A stretch of 64,000 nucleotides of DNA from Lachnospiraceae bacterium NSJ-143. Its GTDB lineage: Bacteria > Bacillota > Clostridia > Lachnospirales > Anaerotignaceae. Location: the NCBI GenBank assembly GCA_022867625.1, contig JALIFM010000001.1, positions 248,001-312,000 of the forward strand, written 5' to 3'. Of the stretch, positions 42,260 through 51,494 are shown piece by piece. The position numbers were made by a program, and so were the translations under genes. Position 1 is the first letter of the stretch; every line of letters begins with the position of its first letter. The notes beneath the pieces were generated by a model, which ran no database searches, was not told where the DNA came from, and worked only from the letters and a program-made list of their open reading frames with translations.

Positions 42260-42875
42260 TTTTATCACCGGCCTTTTTTATGATATTTTCTATTTCAGCA
42301 TCGCTTACAGAATTTCTTTTGTTCATAAGCAGCTTAAAAACGCTTCTTATTGTATCGGCCCTCTTTTGCTGGCAGGGTATTGTTTTTTTTGCCAGTTCCC
42401 TTATACTGCCCATGCGCCAGTTTATATCGCCTATGTAATCCGGTATGGAATTATTAATTGTTTCTTTTATATACTGTGTAATTACAGGACCGTTGCCGCC
42501 GCTGGATATGCCGCATACCAAGTCTCCGTGCTTTGTTATTGAAGGGAATATGAATGTGCACAGCTCAATGTCGTCAACAACATTAACAGGTATTTTGTTT
42601 TTTTGGCACAGTATGCTTACGCGCCTGTTTGTTTCTCTGCTGTCGGTTGCAGCTACAACCATAAAAACGCCTTCAATGTCGGCGTCCTCAAAACAGCGTT
42701 CTATTATTTTTGTGTTTTTAAGGCCATAAAATCCGGCCGTATTATTTGGAGAAACTACAGTAAGCCGCACGCCGAAAGAAAGGAGGATTTCTGCTTTTCT
42801 GTAAGCGGTCATTCCTCCACCAACAATAAGGGCCGTTCTGTCAGTTATATCCATAAAAAAAGGAAAGTACGCCAT
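42252..42875 (-). CDS. Precorrin-2 dehydrogenase/sirohydrochlorin ferrochelatase-like
   Basis: A 207-residue protein of the CysG N-terminal/Met8p/SirC type. The NAD-binding loop is ALIVGGGMTAYRKAEILLSFG; FPSITKHGDLVCGISSGGNGP is the second family signature. It oxidises precorrin-2 to sirohydrochlorin. The ATG at 42875 overlaps the hemA stop (TAATG) and has GGAG 5 bases upstream. Confidence 0.9.
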   Translation of the reverse strand: MAYFPFFMDITDRTALIVGGGMTAYRKAEILLSFGVRLTVVSPNNTAGFYGLKNTKIIERCFEDADIEGVFMVVAATDSRETNRRVSILCQKNKIPVNVVDDIELCTFIFPSITKHGDLVCGISSGGNGPVITQYIKETINNSIPDYIGDINWRMGSIRELAKKTIPCQQKRADTIRSVFKLLMNKRNSVSDAEIENIIKKAGDKND

Positions 42876-44023
42876 TATCTGCTCCATTCTTTTATATAGT
42901 TGTCAAACCACTGGCGGGCGGCTTCTGTCTGGCTTCTGTCAGCAAGCTTTCTGAGGGAATAGACAAGATGCTCAAGTCCGTGGTTTTCTACTATAGATTT
43001 TAACTGAGGAAGCGATTCAATTATTCTGTGGTATTCAAGCTCCTTTATTATATCATCGGTCCATTTTTCAGCATACTCCCCGGCTGATGCCGCCTCCTTA
43101 AGCCTGCGGGTGTTGTTGCTTTCTGAAAGGGTCCTGAAATAGTCAATGTCAAAGAGCCTGCACATTTCAAGCGAACCGACATCGCTGTCTATATCTGCCG
43201 GTACTGCAAGGTCGATAAAAAGGCGTTCCTTTTTAATATGTGTATGCCGGATTAGCTCGTCCTTTGTGACAGTGTAGTGAGGGCTTGATGTGGCGCTTAT
43301 TATAATGTCGGCTTCGTCAATATACTCATACCGTTTTGTAAAGTCTATAAGCTGTATATCCGGATACGATGAGTGAAGCTTGTCTTCAAAGTGACGCCTT
43401 GATGTGCCTGTTAAATTGATTCCGGGCTTTTTAAGTATATTTTTGGCCGCTATGGAGCCTATTTTGCCTGTTATGCCGATTATGAGTACATTTTTACTTT
43501 CCTTTGGAAAGGCGAAAACCTCATTGGCCGTAAGCGTGCCTATGGAAACAGGAGTTTTGGAAAGGCCGGTAACGGTTTTTATTTCCTTGGCGGCTGTAAC
43601 GGCCATTTTGAACACAGTGTTGAGCTCAAAGCCTGTGGCGCCGCATAAATGGGCGGTATTGTAAGCGTCCTTGACCTGTCGGAGTATTTCGTCCTCGCCA
43701 AGGACCATTGAGTCTATGCCGCAGGCAACCTTAAGAAGGTGATTTACTGCTGTGTGCTCAGTGTAGATGTTAAAATATTTTAAAGCCGTTTCAGGGCTTA
43801 TGCCTTTGTATCGGCAGATTAACTGCTCCATATATTTTAAGGAGCCTTTTTCGCCTTCAAAGTAAATTTCACATCGGTTGCAGGTGCTTATTATTACGCA
43901 CTGTGAAATTTGATTGGAATTGAGGGCTGTTTTGTAAAAGTCCTCCTGCTCTTCCTCTGTAAAGGCGAAAAGGGAACGGATTTCAATTGGTGCTGACTTG
44001 TAGCTTATGCTTATTACATTCAT
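42875..44023 (-). CDS. hemA: Glutamyl-tRNA reductase
   Basis: A 382-residue enzyme that reduces Glu-tRNA to glutamate-1-semialdehyde. The catalytic Cys is in VIISTCNRCEIY near residue 47; the NADP domain has VLIIGITGKIGSIAA and the family's LGEDEILRQVKDAY. ATG at 44023 after CCGGAG; the frame extends 12 codons upstream without support. First gene of the tetrapyrrole operon. Confidence 0.96.
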   Translation of the reverse strand: MNVISISYKSAPIEIRSLFAFTEEEQEDFYKTALNSNQISQCVIISTCNRCEIYFEGEKGSLKYMEQLICRYKGISPETALKYFNIYTEHTAVNHLLKVACGIDSMVLGEDEILRQVKDAYNTAHLCGATGFELNTVFKMAVTAAKEIKTVTGLSKTPVSIGTLTANEVFAFPKESKNVLIIGITGKIGSIAAKNILKKPGINLTGTSRRHFEDKLHSSYPDIQLIDFTKRYEYIDEADIIISATSSPHYTVTKDELIRHTHIKKERLFIDLAVPADIDSDVGSLEMCRLFDIDYFRTLSESNNTRRLKEAASAGEYAEKWTDDIIKELEYHRIIESLPQLKSIVENHGLEHLVYSLRKLADRSQTEAARQWFDNYIKEWSR

Positions 44024-44083
44024 TTTAGTGTTCTCCGGTTTAAGTAATAACATGAGCACCGTACTCTGTTAGAAGGTGCATAA

Positions 44084-44878
44084 TTATTTAGTATAACCCA
44101 GGAATTCTGAAATGCCAAGACATGCCTGTTTTAAAACAGGGGAAATTTCCGCTATTTTTTCCTTTGTCATCCTTTTAGTAGGACCGCTTACACTTATGCC
44201 TGCCACTGTATGGCCTGTAAAATCCATAATAGGCATGGCAAGGCAGGTCATTCCGTCTACAAACTCCTCGTTATCTACAGCGTAGCCATGCCTGCGTATT
44301 TTTTCAAGGGCGGCCATCAGCTCCTCCCTGTCGGTTATTGTGTTTGATGCAAGCTTCATAAGTGTAGTACGGCTGAAATAGTTTTCGATTTCCTTATCAG
44401 AAAAATCGCTCATAAACAGCTTTCCAAGCGCTGTGGCGTATATAGGCTCCCTCTCTCCAACCTGTGTGTTTGTGCGCAGCATTCTGGCCGGCTCCATTTT
44501 GCAGATTATTATGGCCTCGTAATTATTGAGTATGCCGAGGTTTGCGGTTTCAAGGAACGTATTGCACAGCTTTTCTATAACGGGCACGTAGTTGGCCCCG
44601 TTTAAGGTATGCTGCTTCGGCACTGCGTTTCCGGCGTTAAAAAGCCCCCAGCCCAGCCTGTAGGCAGGCGAAATGCCGTTTATCTTTTCAACAAAATCAT
44701 ATGCCATAAGTGTGTCAAGCAGTCTGTGTACGCCGCTTTTACCTATATTAAGGGCGGAACTGATTTCTGTAAGCGATATCCCCTCGCTTGAGGGATTGTC
44801 TTTTATGTAGTTTAAAATATCCAGCGCTTTGCCCAAAGTCTGAACAGGATACTTGGGTACGTGCTTAAAATCGTTCAT
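44084..44878 (-). CDS. IclR family regulator
   Basis: A 264-residue regulator. The N-terminal winged HTH (ISLTEISSALNIGKSGVHRLLDTLMAYDFV) is followed by the IclR effector domain (EFVDGMTCLAMPIMDFTGHTVAGISVSG). ATG at 44878 after GGAGGTAGCCT. It is divergent from the 2-oxoacid oxidoreductase operon and palindromes of the same type lie in both leaders, so it probably controls both. Confidence 0.92.
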   Translation of the reverse strand: MNDFKHVPKYPVQTLGKALDILNYIKDNPSSEGISLTEISSALNIGKSGVHRLLDTLMAYDFVEKINGISPAYRLGWGLFNAGNAVPKQHTLNGANYVPVIEKLCNTFLETANLGILNNYEAIIICKMEPARMLRTNTQVGEREPIYATALGKLFMSDFSDKEIENYFSRTTLMKLASNTITDREELMAALEKIRRHGYAVDNEEFVDGMTCLAMPIMDFTGHTVAGISVSGPTKRMTKEKIAEISPVLKQACLGISEFLGYTK

Positions 44879-44895
44879 AGGCTACCTCCATAAGT

Positions 44896-44912
44896 GTTCT
44901 GAATAATAGAAT
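44896..44912. promoter_or_regulatory. Operator-like imperfect palindrome, iclR side
   Basis: GTTCTGAATAATAGAAT (17 bases) resembles the perfect palindrome at 45037-45053. It lies between the iclR -10 and its start codon, which would suit autorepression. Confidence 0.5.
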
Positions 44913-44921
44913 GATATAACT

Positions 44922-44950
44922 ATTATATAGATTTTCGTCAATAATGTAAA
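44922..44950 (-). promoter_or_regulatory. Promoter of iclR gene
   Basis: On the minus strand TTTACA and TATAAT are separated by 17 bases. Confidence 0.75.
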
Positions 44951-44983
44951 GAAAATCTGTTATTTTTTATTATTAAAATATCA

Positions 44984-45012
44984 TTGACATTAACCGGAAG
45001 GATAATTATAAT
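44984..45012 (+). promoter_or_regulatory. Promoter of 2-oxoacid oxidoreductase operon
   Basis: TTGACA (44984-44989) and TATAAT (45007-45012) are separated by 17 bases, an exact consensus match. Confidence 0.87.
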
Positions 45013-45036
45013 TGAGTTGTAAGAAAACAGAAAGGC

Positions 45037-45053
45037 GTTCTAATAATTAGAAC
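45037..45053. promoter_or_regulatory. Perfect palindromic operator downstream of promoter
   Basis: GTTCTAAT-A-ATTAGAAC is a perfect 17-base palindrome about 18 bases downstream of the predicted transcription start. It is the likely site of the adjacent IclR-type regulator, acting as a roadblock or repressor. Confidence 0.6.
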
Positions 45054-45150
45054 AAATGGCCTTGAATCTTTAGTCTCCGGACTGACGGGGGCTTGTATAT
45101 CATTTCATATCCGGCTTTGCCGGAAAACAGTTCAGGAGAGGAGTTTTGAT

Positions 45151-45363
45151 ATGAACCGAGTTACAGTAGACCGGGAAATGTGCAAGGAGTGCGAGTACTG
45201 CATGCAGTTTTGTCCGAAGAAAACGATACTTAAAAAAAGTGAAACTGTTAATAAAATGGGATATTACGCTGTGCATGCTGCGGATATGACAGATTGCATC
45301 GCATGCGGAATCTGCGCCAATGTTTGTCCGGAAGGCGCTATAACAGTAGAAAAGGATGTTTAA
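45151..45363 (+). CDS. 2-oxoacid:ferredoxin oxidoreductase, delta (ferredoxin) subunit
   Basis: A 70-residue ferredoxin-like protein with two 4Fe-4S motifs, CKECEYCMQFCP and CIACGICANVCP. It is the delta subunit of a four-subunit VOR/KOR-type oxidoreductase and transfers electrons to external ferredoxin. ATG after GAGAGGAGTTTTGAT. First gene of the operon. Confidence 0.92.
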   Translation: MNRVTVDREMCKECEYCMQFCPKKTILKKSETVNKMGYYAVHAADMTDCIACGICANVCPEGAITVEKDV

Positions 45364-45376
45364 GGAGGGTTAAGTA

Positions 45377-46429
45377 ATGGCAGATAAAGTTTTTATGCAG
45401 GGTAACGAAGCCTTCGCTGAGGCGGCAATCCGCTGCGGATGTAAATATTTCTTTGGTTATCCTATAACACCATCAAGCGAAATTCCGGAGTATTATGCAA
45501 AAAAAGCTCCTACAGAAGGACTTACATTTGTACAGGCAGAAACAGAGGTTTCAGCGTTTAATATGGTTGCAGGCGTTGCGGCTACAGGCAAAAGAGGAAT
45601 GACAGCTACAGCTGGCCCTGGCTTTTCACTTGGCTGTGAGGCTATGAGCTATATGTCGGCAGCTTCACTTCCTGGCGTTATTGTTGACTGTATGCGTCCG
45701 GGTCCTGCTGACGGAGAAATACTTGGCTCACAGGGCGATTACAACCAGCTTACAAAGGGCGGCGGACACGGCGACTACAACACAATAGTACTTGCTCCTT
45801 ACTCGGTTCAGGAGTACGCTGACTTTGCTCCTCTTGCTTTTGACCTTGCTGAAAAATACAGGAATCCTGTTGTTGTTGCAAGTGACGGAACAATAGCTAA
45901 AATGATGGAAAACGTTGAGTTCCAGGACAGATTTGAGCCTACAGGCAGGGCAGACTGGGCAGTAGACGGAATGAACGGCAGAAGCCACCACAACGATATA
46001 ACAACATGCGGCGACGGTCCAGAGCAGTGGGAGAGGTTCAACCTTGACCTTCAGGCTAAATACGCTAAGATTAGGGAAAACGAGCAGAGATGGGAAGAAA
46101 TCAATACTGAAGATGCAGATGTTATCATTGTTGCTTTCGGCACAATGGCAAGGGTTTGCCTTGACGGTATGAAGCTTGCAAGAGAGGCCGGATTAAAGGT
46201 TGGCATGATAAGACCTGTTACATTATGGCCGTTCCCTGAAAAAGGCTTTGAAAAATACATAAACAACGGCAAGAAGTTCTTTGTTGCCGAGCTTAACGCG
46301 GGCCAGATGGTAAACGACGTTAAACTTGTTGTAAATGACAATGCTTCAGTTGAGTTCTACGGAAGACTTGGCGGCATGATTCCTACACCAGTGGAAATCT
46401 GCAACAAGCTGTTAGAACTCTATAAGTAA
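45377..46429 (+). CDS. 2-oxoacid:ferredoxin oxidoreductase, alpha subunit (VorB/KorA-like)
   Basis: A 350-residue subunit with the pyrimidine-binding domain of TPP enzymes. Features: FFGYPITPSSEIPEYYAKK at the N-terminus, FVQAETEVSAFNMVAG and TATAGPGFSL. It is most like the VorB-type 3-methyl-2-oxobutanoate oxidoreductase subunit, but KorA (2-oxoglutarate) cannot be excluded. Codon use is biased, as expected for an abundant enzyme. Confidence 0.9.
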   Translation: MADKVFMQGNEAFAEAAIRCGCKYFFGYPITPSSEIPEYYAKKAPTEGLTFVQAETEVSAFNMVAGVAATGKRGMTATAGPGFSLGCEAMSYMSAASLPGVIVDCMRPGPADGEILGSQGDYNQLTKGGGHGDYNTIVLAPYSVQEYADFAPLAFDLAEKYRNPVVVASDGTIAKMMENVEFQDRFEPTGRADWAVDGMNGRSHHNDITTCGDGPEQWERFNLDLQAKYAKIRENEQRWEEINTEDADVIIVAFGTMARVCLDGMKLAREAGLKVGMIRPVTLWPFPEKGFEKYINNGKKFFVAELNAGQMVNDVKLVVNDNASVEFYGRLGGMIPTPVEICNKLLELYK

Positions 46430-46447
46430 TCAGGGGGTGACATTGAG

Positions 46448-47197
46448 ATGAGTATAGTATATAAGAGACCGGAAGTCTTTACAGACGAATATAAAAAATA
46501 CTGCGGCGGCTGCGGCCATGGAATAATAAACAGGCTTATCGCTGAATTGATGGAAGAAGAGGGCTACACAGACAAGACAATTCTTATCTGGCCTATCGGT
46601 TGTTCGGTTTATGCTGACAAATATTACAAGGCAGATTCAATCTGCGCCCTTCACGGCAGGGCTCCAGCTGTAGGAACAGGTGTTAAGAGAGCATGTCCGG
46701 AGGACCTTGTTATTGTATATCAGGGCGACGGCGATATGGTTTCAGAAGGTATGGCAGAGATTATGCACGCTGGAATCAGAGGCGAGAAATTCACTGTTGT
46801 TTTTGTAAACAACTCAATCTACGGCATGACAGGCGGACAGATGGCTCCTACAACACTTATGGACCAGGTTACAACAACAACACCTTACGGACGCCAGGAA
46901 GTAAACACAGGAAACCCTGTAAACATGGCTGAAATTATTGGAAACCTTCCTGAGTGCTATTACAGCGAGCGTGTTGCAGTAAACTCTCCTGCGGCTATAA
47001 GAAAGACAAAAGCAGCTATCAAAAAAGCTTTCAAATATCAGATGGAAGGAAAAGGCCTTACATTTGTAGAAATTCTTTCTCCTTGTCCTACAGGCTGGAA
47101 GGTTAAGCCTGTACAGGCTCTCAAGTGGATTGACGATGTTGTTACAAAACAGTTCCCACTGGGTGTATTCAAGGATCGCGGACAGGAGGAGAAATAA
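46448..47197 (+). CDS. 2-oxoacid:ferredoxin oxidoreductase, beta subunit (TPP-binding)
   Basis: A 249-residue subunit with CGGCGHGIINRL and the TPP/Mg motif GDGDMVSEGMAEI...VNNSIYGMTGGQ. It follows the alpha gene after 18 bases with a GGGGGTGAC site. It holds the catalytic TPP that decarboxylates the 2-oxoacid. Confidence 0.93.
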   Translation: MSIVYKRPEVFTDEYKKYCGGCGHGIINRLIAELMEEEGYTDKTILIWPIGCSVYADKYYKADSICALHGRAPAVGTGVKRACPEDLVIVYQGDGDMVSEGMAEIMHAGIRGEKFTVVFVNNSIYGMTGGQMAPTTLMDQVTTTTPYGRQEVNTGNPVNMAEIIGNLPECYYSERVAVNSPAAIRKTKAAIKKAFKYQMEGKGLTFVEILSPCPTGWKVKPVQALKWIDDVVTKQFPLGVFKDRGQEEK

Positions 47198-47199
47198 TT

Positions 47200-47724
47200 A
47201 TGAAAAGTGAACTTATTTTTTCAGGTATCGGCGGACAGGGTACTATCCTTATGGGAAAAATGGCCTGCACAGCCGCATCAAAGAAAGGCTATAACGTTAC
47301 TCTTTCACCTGCTTACGGCCAGGAAAAGAGGGGCGGACGCGCAAGCTGCCAGGTTGTAATTTCAGAAGAAATGTGCTCAATGATGATATCAGAAGCCGAC
47401 ACAATACTTGTAATGGATGAGAAATCACTCAAAGATTATGAGGGCAAGGTTAAAGCCGGCGGCACACTTATAATCAACAGCTCAATGATTGATAAAAAAG
47501 CTGAAAGGACAGATATCAAAGTAGTAGAAATTCCTTTCACAGAGATTGCTACAGAGGTTGCTACAGCTAAATCGGCCAACATGGTTGCCCTTGGCGCTGT
47601 TGTAAAGACTCTTGATATAATCACACTTGATGACGCTAAAGAGGTTATCAAGATGAAAATGAAACCGGCTCTTGTAGAGGCTAATATCAAAGCCCTTGAG
47701 GCAGGTTATGACTACGTGAAGTAA
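47200..47724 (+). CDS. 2-oxoacid:ferredoxin oxidoreductase, gamma subunit
   Basis: A 174-residue subunit of the POR/KOR gamma type (FSGIGGQGTILMGKMAC near the N-terminus, then YGQEKRGGRASCQVVIS). It completes the four-subunit set delta-alpha-beta-gamma, making acyl-CoA and reduced ferredoxin from 2-oxoacids. It starts 2 bases after the beta stop. Confidence 0.93.
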   Translation: MKSELIFSGIGGQGTILMGKMACTAASKKGYNVTLSPAYGQEKRGGRASCQVVISEEMCSMMISEADTILVMDEKSLKDYEGKVKAGGTLIINSSMIDKKAERTDIKVVEIPFTEIATEVATAKSANMVALGAVVKTLDIITLDDAKEVIKMKMKPALVEANIKALEAGYDYVK

Positions 47725-47762
47725 TTTACCAACCATAAAACCACAAAAGAAACACACACACG

Positions 47763-47806
47763 AAAAAGGCTTTCGCGGCTTTCAGCAACCGCGGGGGTCT
47801 TTTTTG
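47763..47806 (+). terminator. Terminator of oxidoreductase operon
   Basis: A stem built around CGCGG/CCGCG, extended by GGCTTT/GGGGTC-type pairs, is followed by TTTTTTG. Confidence 0.75.
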
Positions 47807-48006
47807 TTTTGCCTGCAATTATAAATATTTTCACACAGCTGTCACATTTCAGTCATATTTAAATCAGAGAGTAAATTTATAATGAAAACACAATCAACAA
47901 AAGAAAACTCATTTTGCGGTATATTTTTGTGCTGCATAACGGGCGGGAATGCAAAGATGCCTGATGGCTGTGGAGTGAAATATTTATTTTGGGAGTGATT
48001 TTGTAT
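47807..48006. other. Intergenic region ahead of efflux operon
   Basis: About 200 bases with no gene. A TTATAATG -10-like element is at 47875-47882, with repeats of the TGTCACATTTCAGTCAT kind upstream that might be response-regulator half-sites. This is too weak to call. Confidence 0.35.
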
Positions 48007-49527
48007 ATGAAAGGAAGGAAAAAAGTAATAATTATAGCGGCCGTTGCCGTTATAGCCGCGGCAGCAGTTGTGCTGGCAAAGGGCAGGGGCGGCAAAAAGG
48101 CCGAGGCTGCGCCGATACCGCCTTCTACTGTATCTGTTGAAACCGGCGACATTGAACAGAGGGTTACTGCATCGGGAACGGTGCAGGCCGCAGATGAGCA
48201 CTCAATATTTATAGAGCTTTCTCAGGAGGTGGAGGAGGTTTTTGCCGAGGTGGGAGATTATGTTGAAGAAGGGCAGATACTTGTAACATATGATATTGAC
48301 GATGACAGGACAGAGCTTGAGGACAAAGTGAAATCAGCACAGATTAGCCTTGATAACGCCAACCTTGAGCTGTCAAAAATTGTTGACCCGGCTGAGGGAA
48401 CGGAGCTTCTTGAGCTGAAGTCGAAGGTCATGAGTGCACAGCAGAGCTTTGACGACGCACAGAAGAAGCTTTCGGACAATGCGGAGGATATAGCAGATGC
48501 TAGGGAGGATTTGGACTACGCCGGACAGATGCTGGACCTTGGCGGTATAAGCCAGTCAGAATACGACAGCTATGAAAAGACATATAACGACCTTGTAAAG
48601 GAAACATCAACACTTGAAGATAACCTGAAATCGGCAGAGCTGGCATTTGAGACGGCTCAGCTCAACCTTACAAACGGACAGGATAGGCTTAATGACCCGT
48701 CAACACTAAACAGCTACAAAAAACAGCTTAACACTGTAGAAACAGCCAAAATGAATCTGAAACAGGCTCAGGACAATCTGGCCAAGCTTACAGAGGCGTC
48801 ATACAGCCCTGTAAGCGGCACAGTAATTGAAAGCAGCGCCGTTGAGGGCCAGATGCTTACGGATTCTACAGCCATAATGAAACTGGCCGACCTGACAAAC
48901 CTTGATGTTATGGCTTATGTAAGCGAGTATGACATAGCAAAGATTGCTGTGGGCCAGAACGTTGAGCTTATGTCAGACGGAATAGAGGATACGGTTTATC
49001 ACGGCACAGTTACAAAGATAGAGCCGGTGGCTGAAAGCAAGGGCACTATAAGCGGAAGCGAGACTGTAGTGCCGGTGCTTGTGCATATGACAGACAACGA
49101 CAGCCTTGTAAAGCCGGGCATGGAATTTGACATGGAATTTATAACAGTAAGCCTTGAGAATACCGATTACATACCTGTCTCGGCGGTTATGAAGGATACA
49201 AAAAACAACAGCTACTATGTGTTTGCTGTAAATGACAGCGGAATACTTGAAAAACGCACTGTAGAAATAGGAGTATCCAGCGATATGTATATGCAGCTGA
49301 TTAGCGGAATTGAAAAAGGCGATGCTATAGTTGAAAGTCCTGATTCCAATATGGAGGAGGGAAAAAGTCTTATGGACTACGCAAGTGCAGGCGCAGCCGG
49401 GGGAAGCCAGAAACCTGATACTGAGGGAAGCCTCCTTGACGGGGTTATGCCGGGCGGCGGAAACTCCGGAGGCGGAGCACCAGGCGGGGGCGGCCCGGGC
49501 GGAGGAATGGGCGGAGGCCCAAGGTAA
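48007..49527 (+). CDS. HlyD/MacA-like efflux adaptor (membrane fusion protein)
   Basis: A 506-residue adaptor. An N-terminal membrane helix (IIIAAVAVIAAAAVVLAKG) is followed by a lipoyl-like half (VEEVFAEVGDYVEEGQILVTYD), a long coiled coil (residues ~95-255), beta-barrel and membrane-proximal parts. It ends in an unusual Gly/Pro-rich tail. The ATG at 48007 is used; TTGs at 48001 and 47989 are in frame. It should link the MacB-like transporter to the TolC-like protein. Confidence 0.88.
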   Translation: MKGRKKVIIIAAVAVIAAAAVVLAKGRGGKKAEAAPIPPSTVSVETGDIEQRVTASGTVQAADEHSIFIELSQEVEEVFAEVGDYVEEGQILVTYDIDDDRTELEDKVKSAQISLDNANLELSKIVDPAEGTELLELKSKVMSAQQSFDDAQKKLSDNAEDIADAREDLDYAGQMLDLGGISQSEYDSYEKTYNDLVKETSTLEDNLKSAELAFETAQLNLTNGQDRLNDPSTLNSYKKQLNTVETAKMNLKQAQDNLAKLTEASYSPVSGTVIESSAVEGQMLTDSTAIMKLADLTNLDVMAYVSEYDIAKIAVGQNVELMSDGIEDTVYHGTVTKIEPVAESKGTISGSETVVPVLVHMTDNDSLVKPGMEFDMEFITVSLENTDYIPVSAVMKDTKNNSYYVFAVNDSGILEKRTVEIGVSSDMYMQLISGIEKGDAIVESPDSNMEEGKSLMDYASAGAAGGSQKPDTEGSLLDGVMPGGGNSGGGAPGGGGPGGGMGGGPR

Positions 49528-49557
49528 ATGGATTATTTGTTAAACGGGAGTGATAAT

Positions 49558-50271
49558 GTGGCTCTGCTTTCATTGGAAAACATATGCAAGAAATATAATC
49601 AGGGCGAGCTTGCCGTTATGGCGCTTAAAGACATAAACCTGACTATAGAAAAAGGTGAGTTTGTGGCCATTATGGGAACAAGCGGCTCTGGAAAATCGAC
49701 AATGATGAACATACTTGGCTGCCTTGACAGGCCTACTGACGGACATTATTTTATAGAAAACGAGGATGTTGCAGGGTTTAATGAAAACCGCCTTGCTGAC
49801 ATAAGAAACAGGAAAATCGGGTTTGTTTTTCAGTCGTTTAACCTTCTTCCGAAGCTTTCCTCTGTTGAGAATGTGGAGCTTCCCATGGTTTACGCGGGGG
49901 CGGCCCGAAAGCGGAGGCGCGAGAAGGCTGTGGAGGCCCTTACTAAGGTGGGCCTTGAAAAACGTATCCACCATAAGCCAAACGAACTTTCAGGCGGTCA
50001 GAGACAGAGGGTTGCCATAGCCAGAGCGCTTGTTAACGACCCGTCTATACTGATGGCAGATGAGCCTACAGGTAACCTTGATACAAAGAGCACTTATGAG
50101 ATTATGGATATATTTCAGAAGCTAAACGATGAGGGTGTGACAGTTGTTATGGTTACACATGAGCCGGATGTGGCACAGTTTACTAAAAGGATTGTAGTCT
50201 TTAAGGACGGCAGTATTATAAGCGACAGTCCGGTTGAAAACCGGACCATAGGGGAGGCGGCAGCGGTTTGA
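49558..50271 (+). CDS. MacB/LolD-type ABC ATPase
   Basis: A 237-residue ATPase. Walker A GTSGSGKST, signature LSGGQRQR and Walker B ILMADEPTGNLD mark the MacB/LolD/FtsE subfamily. The GTG at 49558 with GGGAG 7 bases upstream starts the ALLSLENI segment; an ATG at 49528 directly after the adaptor stop is an alternative. It pairs with the FtsX-type permease. Confidence 0.9.
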   Translation: MALLSLENICKKYNQGELAVMALKDINLTIEKGEFVAIMGTSGSGKSTMMNILGCLDRPTDGHYFIENEDVAGFNENRLADIRNRKIGFVFQSFNLLPKLSSVENVELPMVYAGAARKRRREKAVEALTKVGLEKRIHHKPNELSGGQRQRVAIARALVNDPSILMADEPTGNLDTKSTYEIMDIFQKLNDEGVTVVMVTHEPDVAQFTKRIVVFKDGSIISDSPVENRTIGEAAAV

Positions 50272-51482
50272 ATTTAATAGAATGTATAAAGTCGTCCTTC
50301 TTCAATGTATTTTCAAACAAGATGCGAACATTCCTTACAATGCTTGGAATTATAATAGGTATAGCCAGCGTTATAATAATAGTTGCGGTTGGAAACGGAA
50401 GTCAGGCGGCTATAGAAAAGGAGTTTGAAAGCTTCGGCACAGGTACGCTCAGGGTAAGCCTTGTAAGCTCAAGGGATATAGAAACCCGCGACCTGCTTAC
50501 CATGGACGATTACTATATGCTTAAGGAGCTTGACGGCATAGAATATATCTCCCCTACATATTCCGGGTCAAACGCCTATGTTAAGCTGCTTGACCCTACA
50601 GAGACAAACAGCGCCAGCATAACCGGAGCTACAGGAGATTACAGGTATATAAATAATGACAATCTGCTTTACGGCAGGTATATATCGGATAATGACGTGG
50701 AAATGCGCAATAATGTATGCGTAATACAGGATACAACAGCGCAGAAGGTTTTTGGATTCTGCTCTGATGATGTGATAGGAGAAAAGATAAAAATCAAGTC
50801 ATGGAAGGGCACTACAAAGCTTACTGTCGTGGGTATTACAGAAAACACCGACTCATCGTCTTCAAGCTACAGCGACGAATACCCTGAAAGTGTGATAATG
50901 CCTGTAACAACCTGTATGAAGGTGTTTACAGGCTCCAGTCTGGGCGGAATATCAATTATAATTGAGGACGCCTCCCAAAGTGAGCAGATGCAGGAAAAGA
51001 TATTAACGGCGCTTTCGGATTTACACAGCAACGAGGACAAATATTATATTATGGACAGCACCGATATGGTAGAGTCCATAAACTCAATACTTTCATACGT
51101 CACTATATTTATCAGCTTTGTGGCGGCAATTTCGCTTCTTGTAGGCGGAATAGGCGTAATGAATATCATGATGGTTACAGTGACTGAGCGTACGCGTGAA
51201 ATAGGAATCAGAAAAGCCATAGGCGCCAAAAACAGGGATATAAGGATTCAGTTTATAACTGAGGCTATAATACTTACAGGCATGGGCGGCTTAAGCGGTC
51301 TTGGTTTTGGGTACATAGGCGCGGTGGGTGTAGGCAATATTGTGGGCATAACGCCTGTAATGAGCGTAACCGCCATAGCGGGGGCTGTTGGCATATCAAT
51401 GCTTATAGGCATAATATTTGGTGTGGCGCCGGCTAACAAGGCTGCGCTTCTGGACCCTATAGAGGCTCTGAGATTTGAATAA
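50268..51482 (+). CDS. MacB-like FtsX-family permease
   Basis: A 404-residue permease. One N-terminal helix (FLTMLGIIIGIASVIIIVAVGNG), a large extracytoplasmic MacB_PCD-like domain (residues ~50-270) and three C-terminal helices with ERTREIGIRKAIGAKNRDI make it a MacB/ABC-type exporter. TTG start after GGGGAGGCGG, overlapping the ATPase stop by 4 bases. Confidence 0.9.
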   Translation: MNLIECIKSSFFNVFSNKMRTFLTMLGIIIGIASVIIIVAVGNGSQAAIEKEFESFGTGTLRVSLVSSRDIETRDLLTMDDYYMLKELDGIEYISPTYSGSNAYVKLLDPTETNSASITGATGDYRYINNDNLLYGRYISDNDVEMRNNVCVIQDTTAQKVFGFCSDDVIGEKIKIKSWKGTTKLTVVGITENTDSSSSSYSDEYPESVIMPVTTCMKVFTGSSLGGISIIIEDASQSEQMQEKILTALSDLHSNEDKYYIMDSTDMVESINSILSYVTIFISFVAAISLLVGGIGVMNIMMVTVTERTREIGIRKAIGAKNRDIRIQFITEAIILTGMGGLSGLGFGYIGAVGVGNIVGITPVMSVTAIAGAVGISMLIGIIFGVAPANKAALLDPIEALRFE

Positions 51483-51494
51483 AGGGGTGATATA

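Noticed and set aside
44054-44075. Hairpin GCACC/GGTGC between the IclR and hemA genes as a terminator
   Set aside because: It has no T run on the minus strand, so it is not called. IclR-hem read-through stays possible.
47840-47870. PhoB-like direct repeats before the efflux operon
   Set aside because: The repeats are too degenerate and no two-component genes are nearby.
48100-48700. Programmed frameshift or repeat array in the adaptor
   Set aside because: The frame is open throughout and the repetitive look is a coiled coil.
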